In this document: piece after piece, positions 25,154 to 35,700 of the stretch | How positions within the stretch are numbered: position 1 is the stretch's first letter | How the letters are laid out: each line of letters begins with the position of its first letter | Assembly (NCBI RefSeq): GCF_015712165.1 | Contig: NZ_JADPZX010000001.1 | Location: 7,211,501 to 7,275,500 of the forward strand | Length of the DNA stretch: 64,000 nt | From: Streptomyces spinoverrucosus | Lineage (GTDB): Bacteria > Actinomycetota > Actinomycetes > Streptomycetales > Streptomycetaceae | Direction: 5' to 3' | Notes under the pieces: model-generated | What the model was told of the DNA's origin: nothing | Seen by the model: only the letters and a program-made list of their open reading frames with translations | Database searches by the model: none | Position numbers and translations under genes: made by a program

Positions 25154-25876
25154 ATGGCCGGTGCGGCCGACCTGCTGGCCACCTGGGAGGCGGGACTCAC
25201 CGAGGCACCCGCCGGGCGCGCGCTGCTGCTGCACGGCACCGCGCGCCCGGACCTCGACGCCCGGGCGCTGCCCGCCCTCCCGGTGGGCGAGCGCGAGGCG
25301 GACCTGTTCGCGCTGCGCCGGGCGCTGTTCGGCGAACGCATGCAGGTACGGCTGGACTGTGCCGGGTGCGGCGCGGACATGGAGTTCGACCTGGACGCCG
25401 GGGAGTTCGCCCGGTCGGTCGGGGTGCGCGGTCAGTCCGTCGTACGGGTCGCGCACGACGGCTGGGAGGTCGAGTTCCGGCTGCCCGGCGTCGCCGACCT
25501 CACCGCGGCCGCCCACACCGAGGACCCGCGCGGGGCGCTGCTCGCGCGGTGCCTGGTCTCGGCGGCGCACGACGGGACGTCCGTCGGCGCGGACGCCCTG
25601 CCCGGGCCCGTGCAGCGCCGGATCGCCGCGGCGGTCGAGGCCGCCGACCCGGGGGCCGACGTGACGCTCAACGTGGCCTGCCCCGAGTGCGCGCGGGCCA
25701 CCCGGGCGGAGCTGGACATCGCCTCCTACCTGTGGACCGAACTGGACTCCTGGGCACGGGACCTGCTCCTCGACGTCCATCTGCTCGCCACCGCCTACGG
25801 CTGGAGCGAGCCGGAGATCCTGGCGCTCAGCCCGCTGCGGCGCCGCTACTACCTGGAGATGTGCGCCGATGTCTGA
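25154..25876 (+). CDS. Putative baseplate-associated protein with Cys pairs (gp26/gp51-like position)
   Basis: About 240 residues from ATG 25154 with GGGGGA just before it; GTG 25142 is possible. Two Cys pairs, CAGCGAD and CPECAR, suggest a zinc site in the middle of the protein. The C-terminal helix DVHLLATAYGWSEPEILALSPLRRRYYLEMC is the pattern conserved in small baseplate/chaperone proteins of phage-tail-like clusters, which sit after the tube gene. The identity is from position and this tail, not from a full-length match. Confidence 0.65.
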   Translation: MAGAADLLATWEAGLTEAPAGRALLLHGTARPDLDARALPALPVGEREADLFALRRALFGERMQVRLDCAGCGADMEFDLDAGEFARSVGVRGQSVVRVAHDGWEVEFRLPGVADLTAAAHTEDPRGALLARCLVSAAHDGTSVGADALPGPVQRRIAAAVEAADPGADVTLNVACPECARATRAELDIASYLWTELDSWARDLLLDVHLLATAYGWSEPEILALSPLRRRYYLEMCADV

Positions 25877-26612
25877 CTCCACCTCCGGCTCCGGGGCGAC
25901 CGACTTCCTGGACCGGCTGATCGCCCGGCACGCCCCGGCCGCCACCGCTGAGCGTCCGGGCGTCGCGCGGGTACGGCCCCGGCTGCCCGGCCCGTTCGAA
26001 CGCGTCGAGGCGGTACGGGCCCGGGCGCGGGACACCGACGAGGACACCGGCCCGCTGTGGCCCACCTCGACACCGTCCACCGCGCCGCGCCGGGACGTCC
26101 CGCGCCCCGGTCCGGCCGCCGAGGCGGCACGACCCCATCCGGAACGGGAGCGGACCGTCGTACACACCGAGCGGCTCGTCGGCGAGCCGGCGCCGCAGGC
26201 GCATCGGCCCGCCGTGGCCGAACTGCCGCTGCTACGGCCCGTGGCGGCGCCGGTCACCGGCCCCCGGCCGGTCCCGGACACCGGCCGGCGCGCGTCGGGG
26301 CGGCCCGAGCCGGCCGCCCACCCGACCGCGGCGTCCGCGCCCATCCCCCCGGGCGCGGACGCCGCCATCCCCGCCCCGCCGGGCGCCGCGCGCCCCCGGG
26401 CCGCGGACACGGCGGCGGCCCGGGACGCCGTCCGGCAGGCCGCGGCCCGGCGGTCCGGGCGGGCGCCCGAGAAGGTCGTGCAGGTGCAGATCGGGCGGCT
26501 GGAAGTGACGGCGGCGGGGCCGTCCGACGGCAACCGGCAGCACACGCCCGCGACCCGGCGGCCGGGGGCGACGGTGAGCCTCGCCGAGTACCTGGCTCGG
26601 GGGCGTGAATGA
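25869..26612 (+). CDS. Cluster-associated protein with disordered Pro/Ala linker
   Basis: A 247-residue protein whose ATG overlaps the previous stop. It begins SGATDFLDRLIARHAP, has a long low-complexity Pro/Ala/Arg middle, and ends with an ordered segment EKVVQVQIGRLEVTAA followed by TVSLAEYLARGRE. The VxVxIGRLEV stretch resembles small proteins common in eCIS clusters. No enzyme motif is visible. A structural or chaperone role in the particle is plausible, but its function is unknown. Confidence 0.6.
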   Translation: MSDSTSGSGATDFLDRLIARHAPAATAERPGVARVRPRLPGPFERVEAVRARARDTDEDTGPLWPTSTPSTAPRRDVPRPGPAAEAARPHPERERTVVHTERLVGEPAPQAHRPAVAELPLLRPVAAPVTGPRPVPDTGRRASGRPEPAAHPTAASAPIPPGADAAIPAPPGAARPRAADTAAARDAVRQAAARRSGRAPEKVVQVQIGRLEVTAAGPSDGNRQHTPATRRPGATVSLAEYLARGRE

Positions 26613-26676
26613 GCGGCACAGCCAGGACCAGGACGACGACGAGGACGAGGACGAGAGGGACCGAGGAACCGACGTC

Positions 26677-27504
26677 ATGAGCAACGCACTTGCCATCGCC
26701 CATGTGACCCAGGCCCTCGCCCTGCTGATCGAGAACAACATCGGGCCCGAGACCGACCTGGGGGTGAAGGTCGAGGCCCGCAGACCACCGGCCGAGCCGT
26801 CGGTCGACCAGCCCACCATCTCGGTCTTCCTCTACCAGGTCACGCCCAACGTCTCGCAGCGCAACAACGACCTGCCGACCCGCGCGGGCGACGGCACGCT
26901 GGTCAAGCGGCCGGCCGCCGCGCTCGACCTGCACTACCTGATCAGCGCGTACGGCGACGAGAACGAACTCGTCGGACAGCGGCTGATCGGCTCCGTGGTG
27001 CGCACGCTGCACGAGATCCCGATCCTGCCCAAGGACATCATCGAAATCGCCGGTGAGAAGCCCTGGTTGGCGGGCAGCGACCTCGCCGAGGCGGCGCAGC
27101 GGGTGCGGTTCACGCCGACCGTGATGGACATCGACGAGACGTCGAAGCTGTGGGGGATGCTCCACCAGACGCCGTACGCGCTGTCCGTGGTCTACCAGGC
27201 GGCGCTGGTCCTCATCGACGGCCGGGAGATTCCGGCGCCGCGCAAGCCGGTGGAGCGGGCGGATGTGCGGGTGCTGCCGTTCGGGGCGCCGGGGGCGCCG
27301 GTCCCTCCGGGGGCGGAGCCGAGGGCTGAGGAGCCTCCGCCTGCCGGGGAGCCGACGGCCGAGGAGCCCGCTCCGGCGAGTGGTGCCAAGAAGACCGCGA
27401 AGGCCCCGGCGAAGACCGTGGCCAAGGCTCCGGCACGCGCCCGCAAGACCACCCGGGCGAGCAAGTCGGCGCAGTCGGAACCCCGGAGAGGCACGGAGAG
27501 CTGA
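26677..27504 (+). CDS. DUF4255 (Afp16/Pvc16-like) tail terminator candidate
   Basis: A 275-residue protein from ATG 26677 with GAGGAA upstream; earlier in-frame starts give an acidic run that is unlikely coding. The DUF4255 core reads VTQALALLIENNIG, then PTISVFLYQVTPNVSQRNNDLPTR, DLHYLISAYGDENELVGQRLIG and LSVVYQAALVLIDGREIPAPRKPV. In Afp and PVC the relative caps the end of the tube-sheath. The last 70 residues are an Ala/Pro/Lys tail (KKTAKAPAKTVAKAPARARK) not found in the compact family. Confidence 0.88.
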   Translation: MSNALAIAHVTQALALLIENNIGPETDLGVKVEARRPPAEPSVDQPTISVFLYQVTPNVSQRNNDLPTRAGDGTLVKRPAAALDLHYLISAYGDENELVGQRLIGSVVRTLHEIPILPKDIIEIAGEKPWLAGSDLAEAAQRVRFTPTVMDIDETSKLWGMLHQTPYALSVVYQAALVLIDGREIPAPRKPVERADVRVLPFGAPGAPVPPGAEPRAEEPPPAGEPTAEEPAPASGAKKTAKAPAKTVAKAPARARKTTRASKSAQSEPRRGTES

Positions 27505-27510
27505 GGCGAG

Positions 27511-29493
27511 ATGGGAACCACGGGGGCAGGTGAGGACATGGGCACGCACGACACGGCGGCCACCGGCGGTGACGCCGCCGCGCTGGCCGAGGAGATCCGT
27601 CGCGTCCTCGCCCGCGTCGACGCCCACGCGGCGCGCACCGTCGAGCCGGAAGCGGAACACACCGAAGCCGCCGCCCTCGACCCCGTACGACAGCCCACCG
27701 CCCCCCTCGACGCCCTCGTCACCTGCTTCGGGCTCACCCCCTTCGAGCGCGACCTCGTCCTGCTCGCCGCCGCCCAGGAGCTGGAGCCCACGACGGCCGC
27801 CCGGTGTGCCGCCGCCAGCGGTGATCCGGAGCGGGCGTACCCCACCTTCTCGCTCGCCCTGGCGGCCCTCGCCGAGCCGCACTGGAGCGCGCTCACACCG
27901 GTGGCGCCGCTGCGGCGCTGGCGGATCGTCGAGCTGGACGACGACACCCGGCTCACCACCTCCCGGCTCCGGCTCGACGAACGCATCCTGCACTTCCTGC
28001 TCGGCTCGCCCTATCTGGACGCCCGGCTGCACGGCCGGCTGCGGCGCGCCCCGGTCCCCGACCGGCTGCCGCCGTCGTACGACCTGGCCGCGAACCGGGT
28101 CGCCGCGGGCTGGACGACGTCCCCGGCGCCGGACGTGCCGCCGCTCGTCGAGGTGACCGGCGGCGACGCGCGCAGCCGGGCCGACATCGCGGCCGCGGCG
28201 GCGAGCCGGTGCGGGCTCGGGCTGTACGCGACGAGCGCCGAGGACCTGCCCACCGACCCCGCCGGACGGGACCGGCTGGCCCGGCTGTGGCAGCGCGAGG
28301 CGATCCTGCTGCCCGCCGCGCTCCTCGTAGAGGTGGGCGAACTGGACCGCGACCAGCGGGCGGCGACCGAGGCGTTCCTGGCCGGGGCGGCCGTACCCGT
28401 GGTGGTGTCCAGCGAGGACCCGCTGCGCTCCGACCGCCCGCACGGCGCCCGCGTGACGGTCCCCCGGCTCGACGACGACGAACAACTCGCCCTGTGGACC
28501 GAGGCGTTCGAGGACGTCGACCTGGACGAACGCGAACTCCGGTCCCTGGTAGCCCAGTTCCAGCTGCCACCGCACGTCGTCCGCACCGCCGCCGCCACGG
28601 TACGCCGTGACCTGCCCGTCGAGGACGAGCTGGACGCCGCCCACCTCGCCTGGCGGGCCGGCATGGAGGAGGCCCGCATCGGCATGGACGGGCTGGGCCG
28701 GCGGATCGAACCCCGCGCCGGGTGGGACGACCTGGTGCTGCACGAGCGGCAGGTCGCCGTGCTGCGCGAGATCGTCGCCCACGTGCGGCAGCGGCCGACC
28801 GTCCACCAGGAATGGGGCTTCGCGGGCACCCTGCGCCGCGGACTCGGCGTCACCGCGCTGTTCGCGGGCGGCTCGGGCACCGGCAAGACGCTGGCCGCCG
28901 AGGTCATGGCGAAGGAGCTGGGCCTCGACCTGTTCGTCATCGACCTGTCCCAGGTGGTCAGCAAGTACATCGGCGAGACCGAGAAGAACCTGCGCCGCGT
29001 CTTCGACGCCGCCGAACGCGGCGGCGCGCTGCTGCTCTTCGACGAGGCGGACGCCCTGTTCGGCAAGCGCAGCGAGGTCAAGGACAGCCACGACCGGTAC
29101 GCCAACCTCGAAGTGAGCTATCTGCTGATGCGGATGGAGGCCTACCGCGGCCTCGCCGTCCTCACCACCAACATGAAGAAGGCCCTCGACACCGCCTTCC
29201 TGCGCCGCATCCGTTTCGTCGTCGACTTCCCCTTCCCGGCCGAGCACGAGCGCGCCGAGATCTGGCGGCGCGTGCTGCCGCCGCAGGCCCCGGTGAAGGA
29301 CATCGACTGCGACCTGCTCGCCCAGCTCACCGTCGCGGGCGGCTCGATCCGCAACATCGCCCTGTCCGGGGCCTTCCTCGCCGCCGAGGAGGGCGACCGC
29401 CTCCAGATGCGGCACATGCTCGCGGCGGCCCGCACCGAGTACCTGAAGCTGGAGCGGTCCCTGACACCGACGGAGGTCCGGGGATGGGTGTGA
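27511..29493 (+). CDS. AAA+ ATPase of the injection system (Afp15-like)
   Basis: A 660-residue protein starting at ATG 27511 with GAGGCGAG (ATG 27538 is an alternative). The first 400 residues form a helical domain typical of the eCIS ATPases. The AAA module has Walker A GGSGTGKT (453-460), Walker B LLLFDEADALF with D511/E512, and the sensor region LTTNMKKALDTAFLRRIRF. In Afp/PVC, this ATPase is needed for particle assembly. It overlaps the following small gene by 10 bp. Confidence 0.93.
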   Translation: MGTTGAGEDMGTHDTAATGGDAAALAEEIRRVLARVDAHAARTVEPEAEHTEAAALDPVRQPTAPLDALVTCFGLTPFERDLVLLAAAQELEPTTAARCAAASGDPERAYPTFSLALAALAEPHWSALTPVAPLRRWRIVELDDDTRLTTSRLRLDERILHFLLGSPYLDARLHGRLRRAPVPDRLPPSYDLAANRVAAGWTTSPAPDVPPLVEVTGGDARSRADIAAAAASRCGLGLYATSAEDLPTDPAGRDRLARLWQREAILLPAALLVEVGELDRDQRAATEAFLAGAAVPVVVSSEDPLRSDRPHGARVTVPRLDDDEQLALWTEAFEDVDLDERELRSLVAQFQLPPHVVRTAAATVRRDLPVEDELDAAHLAWRAGMEEARIGMDGLGRRIEPRAGWDDLVLHERQVAVLREIVAHVRQRPTVHQEWGFAGTLRRGLGVTALFAGGSGTGKTLAAEVMAKELGLDLFVIDLSQVVSKYIGETEKNLRRVFDAAERGGALLLFDEADALFGKRSEVKDSHDRYANLEVSYLLMRMEAYRGLAVLTTNMKKALDTAFLRRIRFVVDFPFPAEHERAEIWRRVLPPQAPVKDIDCDLLAQLTVAGGSIRNIALSGAFLAAEEGDRLQMRHMLAAARTEYLKLERSLTPTEVRGWV

Positions 29494-29756
29494 CACCGCG
29501 CGAGATCCGCGTCGAGATCGGCGAACTGGCCCTCGAAGGCTTCCGGGTGGACCCCGACCGGGTGTCCGCCGCCTTCGCCGAGGAACTGACCCGCCTCATC
29601 GAACGGCACGGCGTCCCCGCCGACGCCTCCTGGACCGCCGAGGCCCTGACCGGGCTGCCGCCCCTGCCCGCCGGACTGTCCGCACGCCGCCTCGGCCAGG
29701 AACTGGCCCGCGCGGTCCACGAAGGCCTGTCCGGCCACGGGGAGGTGAGCCGGTGA
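29484..29756 (+). CDS. Small eCIS-associated protein of unknown function
   Basis: A 90-residue protein from ATG 29484 that overlaps the ATPase stop, with GTGA coupling to the effector gene. The sequence begins with REIRVEIGELALEGF then RVDPDRVSAAFAEELTRLIERHG, an amphipathic helix. The RVEIGELALEGF strand resembles the VQIGRLEV strand of the gene at 25869. I do not recognise a named domain. Its position directly before the DUF4157 protein suggests a chaperone or adaptor for it. Confidence 0.65.
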   Translation: MGVTPREIRVEIGELALEGFRVDPDRVSAAFAEELTRLIERHGVPADASWTAEALTGLPPLPAGLSARRLGQELARAVHEGLSGHGEVSR

Positions 29757-32700
29757 GCAACGGCCGCACCCAGGACGCCCGCGCCGAACAGTCGGCCGAG
29801 GCGCGCCGCCGCAAACGCAAGGAGCGGGCCGCCAAGTCCCGTACCCCCGAACCCAAGAACATCGTCAGCGGCGCCGGGCAGCCTCTCGACCCCGGCGTGC
29901 GGCGGGACCTGGAGGAGCGGCTCGGTCACGACCTGGGCCGCGTCCGCCTGCACACCGGCCGGGACGCCGGGCAGCTCACGGAGCTGCTCGGCGCGGACGC
30001 GGTCGCCGTCGGCCAGGACGTCTTCTTCCGCGAGGGCGCCTTCAAACCCGGCACGGACGAGGGCCGCCGCCTGCTCGCCCACGAGCTGCTGCACACCGTG
30101 CAGAACCCGCACGGCCTCGGCGCCCTGCGCGCCGGGCGCGAACTGGGCGCCGTCAGCCTGCCGCAGCAGTCGATCGAGCGCGAGGCTGAATCGGCGGCGC
30201 GGGACCTCGTACGCAACCGGCAGACCCCCGAGGTCGAGGAGGGCCAGGCCACCCCGGGCTGGCTGCGCTACGCCACCGTCGACGCCGACCGCAGCCGCAC
30301 CGAGGCCATCGACCCGGCGACCCTCCTCGACCGGCTCACCAACTCCGTCGTGCGCTCGCTGCGCAGCGACCCGGAGGACCTGTCCAAGCGCACCCGCAAG
30401 CAACTCGCCCGACTGCCGGAGGAGTTGCTCGACGGGGTCCTGACGCGCCTGGAGAGCAGGCTGCTCGGTTCCGAACACGACCGGGTGCTCGACTTCGTCG
30501 ACGAGATCGAGGCGTACGACGACTTCGCCGACGACGGCCTGGAACGCGACGCCCACGAGGCGCCCGCGCTCGCACCGGACCTGGCCGAGGAGGTACGGGC
30601 CGAGCGGGAGCGCGCGGACCGGGCCGCGGGGGAACGGCGGGCGGAGGAGCGGGCGCCGGACGTGGCGCCCGGGCCGGAGAAGGAGCAGGTACCGGAGGAG
30701 GAGCGGGTACCGGAGGAGGGGGCGCGGGGGAGAACTCCGCAGAACCGGGGGGAGCAGGGGGCCGCTCCGGAGGGCGAGGGGGCGGGTTCCCAGGAGCCGG
30801 CGTCCTCGGCGCCCGCTTCTGATGGCGCCTCCGGCGAGAAGGAGTCCGCAGGCTCGGAGGCCGGTCAGGCCGGGCAGGAGAAGGGCGGTCAGGCCGGGCA
30901 GAAGAAGGAGGCCGGGGGCCAGGAGGCGACCGAGCGGCAGGAGACGCCGGCCGCGAGCAAGGAGGAGTCGGCGGCGAAGAACCGCCCGGGCGCCGCGGAG
31001 GCCGCCGTCGCCGGACGGCAGATGAAGCCGCAGGACAAACGAGGCGGGCAGAAGCCGACCGGCTCGCCGACCGTGTCCGGCAAGGACACGCAGCTGCCGG
31101 GCGCGTTCAGCACGCTCGACGGCAGACGCAACCAGGACCTCGAAGGCCAGGAGGAGGAGACCGACGACGACCCCTTCGGCTCCGGCAGCGAGTCGGAGGT
31201 CGAGGTCGGGGGAGAGGAACCCAGCGCCTGGGACATCAAGCTCCAGCCCGAGGACTTCCTGCCGAAGGAGGACCTCGACGTCTCCGGCGTACGGACCGTC
31301 GACGAACTGGACCCGTCGTCGTCCGGGTCCCCTTCCCTGCCCTCCTTCCCTGCCCCGCCGCCCACCAGGGCCGACCAGGTGCAGGCCGAGCGGGAGGCGG
31401 AGGACGCCGAGGAGGCGGCGGCGGAGACGGAACCGGAGCCCGAGGAAGCGGCGGAGGACGCCGAATCCTCGGCTCCGGAGACCGAAGGCGGGCCGGAGAG
31501 TGACGGCGCGGCGGGCGGCCTCGCCGTGGAGCGGGCCGCCGCGCCCCCGGCCGTACCCGCCACCGGTGCCAGGGACCCCAAGAGCGGCGATGACCCCAAG
31601 GCGGGTCCGGTCGCGGCCCAGACCACAGTCCAGGAGGCGCCGAACAAGGCGGAGTCGAAGTCCGAGGGCGGCAGCGAGGCCAAGGAGTCCGCGGCCAAGG
31701 AGGAGAAGGGCACCGCCGCGGCGGGCGACAAGGCGCCGGCGGCTCCGGAGAAGGAGTCCCAGCAGGCGGCGGGCGGGCAGTCGGCACAGTCCGATGCCGG
31801 GGCGATGGAGTCGGCGGGCGGCGGATCGGGCGGTGCCGGTGCCACGGAGTCCGCCGGTGCGGGTTCGGCGGGGTCGGCTCCGGCGCAGGAGCAGCGGACG
31901 GAACCGGAGCCTCGTCCCGCACCTGAGCCTCGTAGCGAACCCGAGGCCCGCACCGAACCCGAATCCGGTGCTCGTACGGAAGCCCCGGCACCGGCACCGA
32001 AGTCCGCACCCGCACCCGCGCCCGCCGCAGGGCCGGCCGCCGCCCCGAAGTCGGCACCGGAGAGCGCACCGGCGCCCGAGCAGGCCCCGTCGGCCGGGAC
32101 ACCACGCGGCGGTGGCGGTGCCACGGGTGGAGGAGCGGGAGCCGCCCCGGCCGCGCGCGGCAAGGGCAGGAAGGACTCCGCCCCGGCCCCCGATCTCTCC
32201 GGCGTCTCGCCCGAGGCGGGCCTCGCCACCGCGGCCAAGCTGAAGCCGCACAAGGCGCTTCAGGCCATGGGCGGCGTGGGCGGCGCGGTGGACCGCTCGG
32301 TCGGTGACGAGCACAAGACGCTGGCGGCCGCCCCTCCGTCGATGGAACGCCCGGCGGGCGCCCCGCAGACCCTCCAGGGCAAGCCGAAGGCGGACGCCCC
32401 GGCGCAGTACTCGCAGGATCCGGCCCAGCAGGCGCAGGAACCGGACCGCGAGAACGCGGAGGTCACCGGCGCGAAACAGCCCGAAGGCCAGATCGAGGCG
32501 GAGAAGGCCGAGGAGCCGGGCGGCTGGGACACCTTCAAGATGGCGCTGGGCTTCGGCATCGGCAAGGTGGCGAGCTGGCTCGGCTTCGAGGTGGACGCGC
32601 AGGAACTGGCGGCCAAGTTCGCCGGGCTGCCGACGAAGGACGAGGCGCTGAAGCAGGCGCAGGCGGGCAACGCGCCCGGCGTGCAGATGCAGGGTGCGGC

Positions 32701-35700
32701 CGATCAGAAGGCCGGGGAGCAGAGCGGGCACGTCGACGCCAAGGGTCAGGAGACCGTGTCGACGGCTCGGGACGACTCGGGCCGGGCGATGGGCGAGGAC
32801 CAGGTCTACCCCAACGCACCCAAGGAGCAGCTCACCGCGCAGGTGCCGGGTGGCCAGGGCGGTGGCGGTGAGGGTGTCGGGGCCACGGGCGCCGGGGGTG
32901 CCGTGCCTCCGGAGGCGGCGTCCGAGGTGGCCGAGCACGAACGCGGGCCGCAGTTCCAGGCGGCCTTCTCCGACGGCCAGAAGGGCATCTCGGAGGGTCG
33001 GCAGGCCAAGGACCGCGACTTCCGGGGCGCCCAGGCCAAGCACAAGCAGCAGGTGGACGCCGAGATCGCGGCGAACACACAGACGCAGGCGGGCGAGCGC
33101 GAGAAGGCGATGGGCGAGGTCACCGCCCAGCGCGAGGACTGGCGCACCCAGCAGGACGAGGAGCTCAGGAGCCTCGGCGACAAGAAGACCGACCGGCACG
33201 ATCAGGTCCGCAAGGACGTCGAGGACCAGGAGAAGCAGACCGACGACAACGTCGAGAAGGAGAAGGAGGGCAGCGACAAGAAGATCAAGGACGAGGGCGA
33301 GAAGGCGGAACGGGAGGCCGAGCAGAAGAAGGACGCCTCGGTCCAGGAGTCCGGCAACTGGATCACGAAGGCCTTCGAGTGGATCAAGCAGAAGGTCATC
33401 GAGATCAAGAACGCGATCGTCCGGGTGATCCGGGCCGCGCGGGACGCGGTGGTCGGCTTCATCCGCAACTTCAAGGAGACGGTCGAGCGCTGGATCAACG
33501 AGGCCCGCAAGAACATCGTCGACGCGATCAAGAAGTTCATCACGGACCTGATCGAGTTCGCGAAGGCGATGGTCCGCGCGGTCATCGAACTGGCCAACCG
33601 GATCCGCAAGTTCATCACGGACCTGATCGCGGCGGCGATCGCCCTCGTCAACCGCCTGGCCCAGGCCCTGAAACAAGCGATCACCGACCTGCTGAACGCC
33701 ATCGGCAGGTTGCTCAGCAGCATCCTCGACTTCCTGAAGAAGGCCCTGCTGGCCGCGGTCGAGGCGGTCGTGGCGGCGGTCAAGGCGATCATGGACTTCG
33801 CGGCGGGTCTGCTGAGCGCGCTCGGCGACTTCATGCTGATCGCGGTCGACTTCCTCTCCGACCCCGGCGGCTGGCTCAGCGGCGCCAAGAACTCCGCCGT
33901 GGACGGCGCGAAGAACCACCTCTTCCGCGAGGTGAAGGCGGCCGTCAAGGACTGGTTCCAGTCCAAGATCGAGGAGATCCTGGGCATCCCGAGGGCCATC
34001 CTGGACAAGCTGATCAAGGGCGGCATCACCCTCGAACGAATCGTCAAGGAGACCTGGGACGCCATCGTCCCCCAACTGCCCCTGATCATCGGCGAGATCG
34101 TCATCACGAAGGTCATCGCCAAGCTGATCCCCGGCGCGGGCTGGGTGATGGCGGTCATCGACGCCATCCGCACCGCCATCGGCGCCCTGGGCGAGATCCT
34201 CCGCGCGTTCGGCGCGGTCCTCGACTGGCTGAAGGCGGTCCGCAGCGGCGGCGCCGGAATCCTGTTCGCCAAGGCGATCGCGGCCGGCATCGTCGCCCTC
34301 CTCGAACTGGCCTACGAGGCCCTCCTGTCCGGCATCGGCAAGTACGTGGCGAAGGTGGGACGGCGGCTGCGGGGCGTGGCGGAGCGGCTGGGCAAGGGCA
34401 AGGGGGAGAAGCCGGGCGGGGGTAAGGCGGCGGGGGCTGAGAGCTCGGATGACAAGGGCGGAACGAAGAAGGACCAGGAAGGGGCCGCGAGGAAGCCGGG
34501 ATTGAGCACTCAGCCAAGGGCCGCACGCCCGACCACGACGGCACCGGAGTCGGGCAAGGCCAAGGACAGCGCGCCCAAGATGCCCAGGACCCCGGGCGAC
34601 ACGAAGACACCCACGACCCCCGTGGCCAAGGACAAGAGCGGCAAGCCGAAGGACAAGGACGAGAAGCCGGACACCAGGCCCACCCCGACGCCGAAACCCA
34701 AGCCGAAGGCGGAGCCGCGCCCGAAGCCGAAGACTGAGCCGGACACGCCGACCAAGCCGCAGGACGACAGGCGGGGACAGGACCGCCCCAGGGACGACCG
34801 CGACTCCACGCGCCCAAGGGGCGACGACCGTACGGGGCCGGACCGGGACTCCACCCGCCAGAAGGGCGATCAGGACCCCACGCGCTCCAGGGACGGTGGC
34901 GATGGCCCCCAGGGCCGCCGTCCCGGCCAGGACGCGGACCGGGACGCAGATCGGACGAAGCGCCGCGACCCCAACCGCACCAATGACAAGGGCGCCGCCC
35001 GGCCGAAGAGCGACCGCGACGACGCTCCCCGCAGGACCAAGGCGAAGCCCGAAGAGGGCGGAGGGCGCCGGCGCAGGCGCGGACCCGACGAGAATGGCCG
35101 AGGCAGGCCCCGGACGCGTAACGACCGCAGTGGTCCTGGCAGGCCCAAGTCCCGGTCGGACAAGGACCGGCGGAAGAGGGACGAGAACTCACCCGAGTCG
35201 AAGGACAAACGGCTCGCGGAGATCATCGCGCGCATCCGGCCAAAGCTGGAGGCACTTCTCGAGAAGCGCACCCCCGAACTTGCCTTCCGAGGTGTCCTGC
35301 GGGCGATGCGCGCCTGGTACCGGCTGACGGACCTGTCGGCCGTGGGCGCCGAGGACTTCCGGGTCATCGCGACTCTGAATCCCCAAGGCCTGGCCACGAC
35401 CGGCGAGTTCGAGACGTTCGCGCTCGGCGAGCACGAGGACAAGGTGGTCACGGAGATCCGGGAGGCGATAGAGGGCCAAGTAGGCTCCGGGCAGTACCAA
35501 CTGAAGGACATCGTCGAGCTGTGTACCCGTATCGGTGACGCCATCCTGGCGAAGCACCGGAAGGCGGCAGCGGCGCAGCAAAGCAACCAGTCGCAGCGTC
35601 AGGCCACGAAGAGGAAGAACTCCGGCCGGCAGACCGGGCCGCGGCTCGGGGAGCTCCACTGGAAGCCGGACCGGGCGCTCCTCAACGACGTCGTGGCCCG

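Noticed and set aside
26605..26676. Longer start for the DUF4255 gene
   Set aside because: The added residues are an acidic low-complexity run and ATG 26677 has its own GAGGAA site.
29327..34075. A 1582-residue open frame on the minus strand
   Set aside because: It is antisense to the DUF4157 effector and is only open due to GC-rich third positions; it has no domain pattern or ribosome site.
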